From assembly GCA_026120185.1 (NCBI GenBank), contig JANUWF010001193.1, forward strand, positions 310,001 through 374,000: a stretch of DNA of 64,000 nucleotides. The letters are read 5' to 3'. Under the pieces are notes generated by a model, which searched no databases, was not told the origin of the DNA, and worked only from the letters and a program-made list of their open reading frames with translations. This document shows positions 57,856-64,000 of this stretch, in pieces. Each line of letters begins with the position of its first letter. Position 1 is the first letter of the stretch. Made by a program: the position numbers and the translations under genes. Source of the DNA: Voacanga thouarsii (taxonomy: Eukaryota; Streptophyta; Magnoliopsida; Gentianales; Apocynaceae).

Positions 57856-58290
57856 ATGTGCATGACAATGTTTCCACGGAGTTCAAGATTTCAAAAGGAA
57901 GTTATTCTCCTTCTCCAAATTTTGATCTTTGCAACGGCTGATGAAACTCCGGTGCAAGTACAGGTGCCTGATGTGAGCATAAAATGCGGGGAATGCCCGT
58001 GTGTAAATCCATGCAGCCAGCAGCTGCCGTCTCCCCCACCGCCACCTCCGAAGACCACTCAGTATTGCCCTCCGGTGCAAACCCCACCTCCTCCGAGGTT
58101 CATCTATTACACGGGCCTTCCTGATCAAGTCCCACCACCACCGAGATTTTCTTTTGTCACAGACAATCCGGGCAATTTGTATCCAACTGATCCATTTAAC
58201 TTGGAAATCTACTCCAGAGCTACACGAAATCTCCATGAAGGTTTGATCCTTGTGGGATGTGCATTGCTTCAAATGTTCGTTTCTTGGTGA
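57856..58290 (+). CDS. Small Pro-rich cell-wall protein, probably GPI-anchored (1)
   Basis: 144 codons from the ATG at 57856 ([12 protein letters not shown]); a GTG upstream in frame is not used. Residues about 14-28 ([13 protein letters not shown]) form a signal peptide. The mature part has [10 protein letters not shown], then extensin-like runs [19 protein letters not shown] and DQVPPPP, with aromatic residues after the prolines (RFIYYTG, RFSFVTD). Such prolines are normally hydroxylated and O-glycosylated in the wall. The last 15 residues ([16 protein letters not shown]) are hydrophobic, fitting a GPI-anchor signal. It shares design and order of parts with the next gene at 59764. It is too short to be a leucine-rich repeat extensin. 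The opposite-strand frames are shadows of the proline runs. Confidence 0.8.
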   Translation: MCMTMFPRSSRFQKEVILLLQILIFATADETPVQVQVPDVSIKCGECPCVNPCSQQLPSPPPPPPKTTQYCPPVQTPPPPRFIYYTGLPDQVPPPPRFSFVTDNPGNLYPTDPFNLEIYSRATRNLHEGLILVGCALLQMFVSW

Positions 58291-59763
58291 TTTTAGAAGT
58301 AGTCTTAGTAACAGTATTCTTGAAAGTGCTTGAAGATGAGAGATATCCTCTCTTCAGTTATGTGCTTCTTCTTCTTCTTACAATTTACTTCAATAACAAA
58401 GCTTTCTATACAATTTATTGTACTTTAGATATTCGTCGCCGTCTGATAAAACATGGAACAGATCAGTTTGATCTTTTACCATCGTTCATATTATTCTTGT
58501 TAATTGTTTTCAAGTTAATTCATCCTTGCAAAATCGATCAAGCTCCTTTTCAAGAATTCTAGAATAAAATGGAACCATCCATCTCTCATTCTAAGAAAGA
58601 AACAAACTTGAATTGGCAAGCCGATTCCTTGGTACTGAAATTTGAATGATTGGTCATTAATTTAGAGAATCACAAAGTAGGTTATTATAATTAGATAATC
58701 ACATATGTTCTACACTATATATTCTAACATAAGAAAACAAAATTGAACCGGGATCAAGCATGGATGAAGCTCTGACAAAATGGTCTGACTCTTCCACTTA
58801 TTGCATCAATCATAGGATTGGCCGGGCATCAAATGAAGAGGCTGCTGCTTTGCTGCCTTTACTTACTTTCTGACAGATTTCTATGTTCTCTGAACCCTAC
58901 CTTCATTCAGACACAATTGAATAAATGCTCTAAACTCCATTCTACAATCAAGAATTGAATGAATATATGCTTTGCTGTGCTTTAAACTTGGAATTTTTTC
59001 CTCGATAGCAAGCTAAAAAGGTAAAATTTGAAGGGAAAAACCTGAAGAAGGCAAGTGGGCAAATGATGAAAACATATTATAGTTCTCTTGAGAAGGGAAA
59101 AACTCCATCCATAATGAGCGCTAAAGTATACAAAAAGCAGAGAATCTGATTGTAAAGCTTCAAGGCATCTAACTAAGCTACGTTAGGTGGATTACATGTG
59201 CCTTGAATGAACCTGGATGTGTACTTGGCTCCCCTCTTTTCAATTGACTTCCTTTTTCTTCTTGATTCTTCTTTCAGAGTTGTAAGTCCACTTCTTCACT
59301 TCATTTTGCTACCATAACGAACTCTTTTCCAACTGATCTACCTTTTGGTTCTTTATGTGTGATGAACACAATGGACATGAAATTGGTTTTGTCGACTCCC
59401 TTGATTGGCCGAGCTCAATTTGAAGATGTAATAATATATAATTTCACAATTCTCAATATAAGATAATAAGTATATAAATTTTTGAATAACAAGAAATGGA
59501 GAAACCCAGGATATGAACCCACCAGGGTATACCCTCCCTGGTTCTTCACATTCCCAATAGGACAACCCCTCGAGAAGAAACGAATTTTTCGGCTCTCATG
59601 AATTATGATGCTTAAAAATAAAGGAAATGCCTGTTGACATTGCTTTCAAGTCCTCTAATAAGTAATTCAATTATTACAACTAACCATTGTGACTTATATT
59701 TCAATATTGCACCCCCACTCCATCACTCTCTCACTTTGCTTCTTTATGTACTGACACTCCTAT
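58291..59763. other. Intergenic between the two Pro-rich genes
   Basis: About 1.5 kb. The plus-strand frame at 58257-58562 overlaps the first gene's end in another frame and has no recognisable domain. No other feature seen. Confidence 0.5.
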
Positions 59764-60267
59764 ATGTCGCAAATGCATCCGTCTATGGCCAGAAATTCAA
59801 ACCCACTCCTTTTCCGACTAGTCCCATTCTTCCCAGTACTGCTTTTGAGCTCATTCAGTGTCAATGTTGCTGGCCAAGGCCTATATGTTTCTCCCCCGCC
59901 ACCTTATGTCTGCTCCTACCCTTGTCTTCCTCCACCAACGTTCACTACAAATTGTCCCCCACCACCTTCACCACTGGCTGTTTCCCCACCGCCACCGCCA
60001 CCTCCACCTTATATTCCTGTCTATAGCCCTCCTCCATCCAGCTATTATCCGCCATACTGGCCATTTTTCGCACCACCTTCACCAGATTATGTGAACTTCT
60101 ATGCTCCTCCCCCTCCTAATCCTATTTTACCATATTTTCCGTTCTACTACATGAATCCTCCACCGCCAGACTTCTATTCAATAGCTGTTCGTAATCCACC
60201 AATGACATGGATTACTGCCGTAATCACACTGGTCTCTTTTTCCTCTGTCTTTCTTCATGGTCCATGA
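59764..60267 (+). CDS. Small Pro-rich cell-wall protein, probably GPI-anchored (2)
   Basis: 167 codons from ATG 59764, with a second start (MARNSNPLLF) at residue 8 that fits the signal peptide better. Signal segment VPFFPVLLLSSFSVNVAG ends at about residue 38. The mature part opens with YVSPPPPYVCSYPC and continues with SPPPPPPPPY, YSPPPSSYYPPYW, FYAPPPPNP and MNPPPPDFY, alternating proline runs and tyrosine/aromatic clusters. Tyrosines of this kind can cross-link in extensins. The tail ITAVITLVSFSSVFLHGP is hydrophobic and suits a GPI signal. Same orientation and same order of parts as the gene at 57856, so the two are probably an old tandem pair. Confidence 0.82.
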   Translation: MSQMHPSMARNSNPLLFRLVPFFPVLLLSSFSVNVAGQGLYVSPPPPYVCSYPCLPPPTFTTNCPPPPSPLAVSPPPPPPPPYIPVYSPPPSSYYPPYWPFFAPPSPDYVNFYAPPPPNPILPYFPFYYMNPPPPDFYSIAVRNPPMTWITAVITLVSFSSVFLHGP

Positions 60268-60696
60268 AAGAATGTAGCTTATGTGGGTTCATCAAGTCTT
60301 CAAAGAAGTAATCATTAATGGCAATAGAGCGATGATCAAGACTGCAGGGAAGCAAAACAGGGTAGGCAGAGGTGACATTCTCTAGAATTCTTCTTGTTTA
60401 AACTTTTTCAACTCTGGCAGTTTATGGATCCGCAGTCGTTGTGTCAGCATTCCATAATTTGATCGGGCAGCCATTGGAGGCTTTTTGGCTTTCTTATATG
60501 CTAACTTTTGAACCCATTGATGGGAAGTTGCCACTGGTTCGAGTTCTCTGTTTTCTGCTTCTGTAATAAAATCACTTCGTCGTATATTAGCAATATGAAG
60601 TACATTTCTAGAAGAAAAGAAAGTTTTACTATCTGATTTTCGAATATAACAAGCGCTAAAAAGTACAATTTGTTTTTCTCACTTCGCATAATTATT

Positions 60697-61025
60697 TAAC
60701 ATACATGGTTCACTTAATAGCGTTTAGTATTTGCTCAAATAATAAAAGCATTTAACATATACGGTTCACTTAAAAACTTTTACTATTTGCACAAATAATA
60801 AAAGCTTTTACAATGTTAAGATATTACTTAAAAGCTTTCCTATCCATTAAGGGTGGCCTATTTTTATTGGATGAAATGTTACTAAAAAGTTTTTATTATC
60901 CATCAGGGATGTGGCCTATTTTTATTGGAAATGTTATTTAAAAATTTTTATTATCCATTAGGGATGTGGCCTATTTTTATTGGAGGAAATGGGACTTAAA
61001 AGCTTTTATTATCCATTTGGAATGG
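60697..61025. repeat. Two short tandem arrays with about 57-base units
   Basis: Array a (60697-60809): two units, each with GGTTCACTTAA, AGTATTTGC/ACTATTTGC and AAATAATAAAAGC. Array b (60841-61025): three full units and a start of a fourth, each with TATCCATTAGGGATG, TGGCCTATTTTTATTGG and AAAGTTTTTAT. The ends of the units in both arrays (AAAAGCTTTTA) are similar, so b may derive from a. Confidence 0.8.
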
Positions 61026-61764
61026 CCCATCTTCCTGTAAAACCAAATACCATATTGTCACCATTGTTCTCCATCGCATAACTTTTTTATTTTTTTAATC
61101 GAACCATCGTGCGTCTACCAACCGCAACAGGCGCTTGTTGCAATCATTTTCGTTTGTTAGAGCTCAGCATTAGGGAATATTATTAGGTTGGTAAGATGTA
61201 TATTGAATTTATCATATTGTAAGAGTCCTTCTATCTTGTACCTTTTTCATTTAGCACCAACCGAAAGTAAGACATTAGCTTAATTTCAATTCGTCCAGAA
61301 GCTCAATTCCTTGTCATTGAACACGTCACGTTCTTAAGAGAATAAAACAGATTTATAATGAAAAAAGAAAAAAGTCATAAGAGTTTTAAGTCAGGGCCAG
61401 TTGACTGTAAGCAATTCCTAGGGTATGCTTCAATATACCAAAAATAATGAATAGCATAGAATACTTAACACGAAAAGGAGAATAAACCCAGACATTTCCT
61501 TTTTATTTGTCTCTACATCTATAGCAATACTACACAAAATAGGTAAGCCTTGCTATTCCTCTTATGGCAGAGCATTTCCTACATAGGTGATAATTTACAA
61601 GCCGCTGCATTTACAAATGCATGCAAGCAGCCGCTTGGTTACTTTGTATGGTCCAGTTTGAATCGCCAGCTACAATTTCCAATGAATGCCAGCTAAGGCG
61701 CAAGGTATTCGATAAATTTGTACTCAAATCTATATCCTATAACTACTGTTCCTGAGGGTATACT
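61026..61764. other. Intergenic and DEGP7 3' UTR
   Basis: No coding sequence. The first half is unassigned; the DEGP7 3' UTR and polyadenylation region presumably occupy part of 61450-61764. Confidence 0.5.
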
Positions 61765-63901
61765 CTACACCATGCTAGAGTCCAATGATTTGATGATCTT
61801 TCTGCGCCACATAGCAGTTTCTGGATCAAATCTCAGCTCCCATGTTGGCCAGTAATGTAAATCCTGCTTCAGTGTAAGTACTCGAGGCTTCCCATTTAAG
61901 TGTACTGTTCTTACGCGAACAAACTCCCCATCTTCCAAAACCTGTTATGTTTAGATGGCCAGGGGATGGTATTTTTCAAAACACAGTAAATATGCTCCCA
62001 AGGAGGCGATACATGTTTTTTTCATCAAAACTTAATTCTAGAAAACCACAAAATAGCAGGCACATAAACAACAGCATGAAATGATTGAATCTAAACTAGA
62101 AATTAGCTGCTTTGGTGTTCAAATATCTAAACATTCAATGCCTAATTTTTCCTCCAATGGAAGGTATATGTACTGTTATTACCAGAATACCCAAGCATTG
62201 TTAAGAGAACTATACAAGGAAAACATACCTTTGTCGCATCAAGAAAAGCATCCAAATTAGGAGTTTGTTTGCCATTAACTTCCACGATCCACTGAAGAGC
62301 ATACAAACCGTACCGGTGTACAGGACTCCCGTGACACCACCTGGAAAAAAATGTAAAGTTGTCAACAAGCTTTTTCATTAGTGGTATGCTTAGGCATACC
62401 ACCCCGGGGAAAAATATGGTAGTGTTGCCCTCTAAAGCAACCAGCGATATCTAGCAATTCATTTTATTCAAGCAAAAATGCCTTTGGTCATTCAGGACTA
62501 CTTTTAAGTTGCATATTAGCTTCGCTGCACTAAAATCCACTAAAAAGACATTTCTAATGGTCCTGGCATTCCCCAATTCAAAAGTCACTGTTTTCAAACT
62601 AAGGTTTAAAATTCTCACCTTGCCACATAAACACCGTGGCCTTCTTCAGGCAGAAATCCAAGAGCACGCACAGCTGGGTGAGGATCCTGGACAATACAAC
62701 CACACCAATTTATCACTCGTGTGGTTCCGTTCCCATCTCTTACATCTGTTCCCACCAGAAGTTCAACCTCACAACCCTGCCAAGAAATTGCAATTACACA
62801 TGAAAAGATAATTCAGTGCTACAGCTATTATTTATTTAAATAAGAGGAATAGAATAATTCTAAACTGGAGCACATTAACTGATCTGCTAATACCAAATCT
62901 AGCATCCAAAATAAATGAAAAAGGATGAAAGAAGAGGAAGCTTAAATAGGTCCATTCCCTCACCTGACGGAAAATGGTCATGTTAAGTTTGCCATCATTA
63001 TTGTTACACTTGTCTAATGCTTGACAAGCATCTTCAATATCATGGAAACATGTAACTGGCACTTTGTTAATTGCCAAAACCATGTCGCCTTGTTCCAATA
63101 AACCTTCAGCTTTTGAACCTGCTAAGCATCCTTTAACTCTCAAGACCTGGCGTCTAATAGGATCCTTCTTCACAAGAGCCTGCATTTCCCAATACAAAAG
63201 TTCAATGAAATTCCAATGAATGAAATAGTTTGAGCAAATTCTATAGAGTGCAGCGATTCAAAGTCGCACGCGTGCAAGTCAAATGGAAACATGCAGTTGG
63301 CACAAAGTGTATCCATTCTTGCACCAGGGAACAACATTCAACATAAATACAAAGGACTGGAAAGCTGAAGCAGCAAAAATTGTAATTGCCATAACTGCTG
63401 TATCAAGCAACCTTCATTTTCACTAAGCAATCAGGAACAGGGGTCCATAGTTCATGCTCACAATAAACCTATGTCAACCTGTCAATGGAAAGAGAGAGAG
63501 AGAGCTCCCAGACAGCGTACCTGGATCCAAGCATCACTTAGTCCAAAGCTCCGAGCTTTGGAAAGCAAAGTAGGGTAAAGCTCAACTTCCAATATTCTAA
63601 CAAGTGGCATGGGTCGTTTGATGCTATTTATCAGGAGACGAGGACCATCAGAACCGGATATGATTTTATCAAGGACATGGCTGATTGTATAAATTGGAAT
63701 GCCACGGACAAACTGATGATCTTCTGATGAACTACAACCATATTTCAGCTGGAAATGGTATAGTAGGCATCAGAAATTTTTTCTACAAATACTCAAGAAG
63801 CCAGAGATGAAGTGTAAAAACCTGAGTAGAAAAGCTTCCCCATATAGCCTCTACTCTACCATGCTCATCAGTTAGCACGCCAGAAAATGTACTGCCAAAA
63901 T
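61765..63901 (-). CDS. DEGP7: DEGP7-type serine protease, C-terminal exons (5' part outside window)
   Basis: Six exons at 63901-63822, 63748-63521, 63179-62964, 62776-62619, 62340-62229 and 61941-61765, all GT-AG and in one frame, give about 280 C-terminal residues. DEGP7 is a large, double-protease-domain DEG/HtrA enzyme of the plant nucleus. Seen here: DFGSTFSGVLTDEHG from the degenerate second protease domain, a linker (RPMPLVRILEVELYPTLLSKA), then a PDZ domain in exon 63179 (ALVKKDPIRRQVLRVKGC, AGSKAEGLLEQGDMVLAINK), a second PDZ-like part (GVYVARWCHGSPVHRYGLYA, WIVEVNGKQTPNL) and the end VLTLKQDLHYWPTWELRFDP. The catalytic triad of the active N-terminal domain would be outside the window. 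No defect seen; the frame ends in TAG at 61765. Plus-strand frame 62509-62811 is a shadow. Confidence 0.92.
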
Positions 63902-64000
63902 CTGAAACACAATAATATATTTTGTCAAACTAATTCATCCATTTGTTCGACGATCCTGGGATCCTCGCCAGCAATAATAAATTATATATTCTATTTAGGG
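63902..64000 (-). other. DEGP7 intron, running off the window
   Basis: Acceptor CAG at 63904-63902; the upstream exon lies beyond 64000. Confidence 0.7.

Noticed and set aside
57883..58272. Minus-strand frame of 129 codons rich in Arg and Trp
   Set aside because: Antisense to CCX-rich proline codons of the wall-protein gene.
59634..60094. Two further plus-strand frames over the second Pro-rich gene
   Set aside because: Shifted readings of the same proline runs; only the 59764 frame has a signal peptide, tyrosine pattern and tail in order.

Overview
The window is nuclear DNA of a flowering plant, most likely a eudicot. Coding exons are short and separated by AT-rich GT-AG introns, there are MYB, trihelix and extensin-like genes of plant type, and a large share of the intergenic DNA is MITEs, a Ty1/copia LTR element and microsatellites. 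I cannot name the species. All gene models below were made by eye from splice sites and reading frame.

Layout. 1-4755 (minus): AAR2, a U5 snRNP assembly factor, 12 exons, 3' end off the left edge. 6269-12024 (minus): pyridoxal kinase (PDXK/SOS4 type), complete in 12 exons, 309 residues, with one GC-AG intron. 13551-16637 (plus): an unrecognised gene with three in-frame 5' exons and a 3' exon ending in a basic KRKWD tail. 16.8-21.9 kb: AT-rich DNA with nested MITEs. 22115-23368 (plus): intronless trihelix factor. 23.4-29.5 kb: no gene I can support. 29627-30908 (plus): R2R3-MYB repressor of the MYBC2 (flavonoid, subgroup 4) type with EAR and TLLLFR repressor motifs. 31-35 kb: a 0.6 kb foldback palindrome, MITEs and a 242 bp tandem duplication. 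35100-41101 (minus): a decayed Ty1/copia element with a 5 bp target duplication, inserted in a phospholipase D pseudogene whose remnant lies at 41107-41490. 41.6-45.7 kb: no gene. 45819-46322 (plus): PADRE/DUF4228 protein. 47-49 kb: MITE cluster including a well-bounded Tourist-like element. 50040-50540 (minus): small membrane protein. 52268-53978: non-autonomous DNA transposon with an 8-9 bp target duplication. 54320-54553 (minus): small Cys-rich membrane protein. 57856-58290 and 59764-60267 (plus): two neighbouring small Pro-rich, probably GPI-anchored wall proteins. 61765-63901 (minus): C-terminal exons of the DEGP7 serine protease, 5' end off the right edge.

The genes do not form a pathway or cluster; they are a normal mix of housekeeping (AAR2, PDXK, DEGP7) and regulatory or cell-surface genes. 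The most unusual signals are structural: a 25 bp perfect inverted repeat in the two introns flanking MYB exon 2, the near-complete 0.6 kb palindrome at 32.35-32.96 kb, and the PLD pseudogene broken by both a nonsense codon and a retrotransposon. I found no CRISPR array, rRNA, tRNA or clearly novel multi-gene system.
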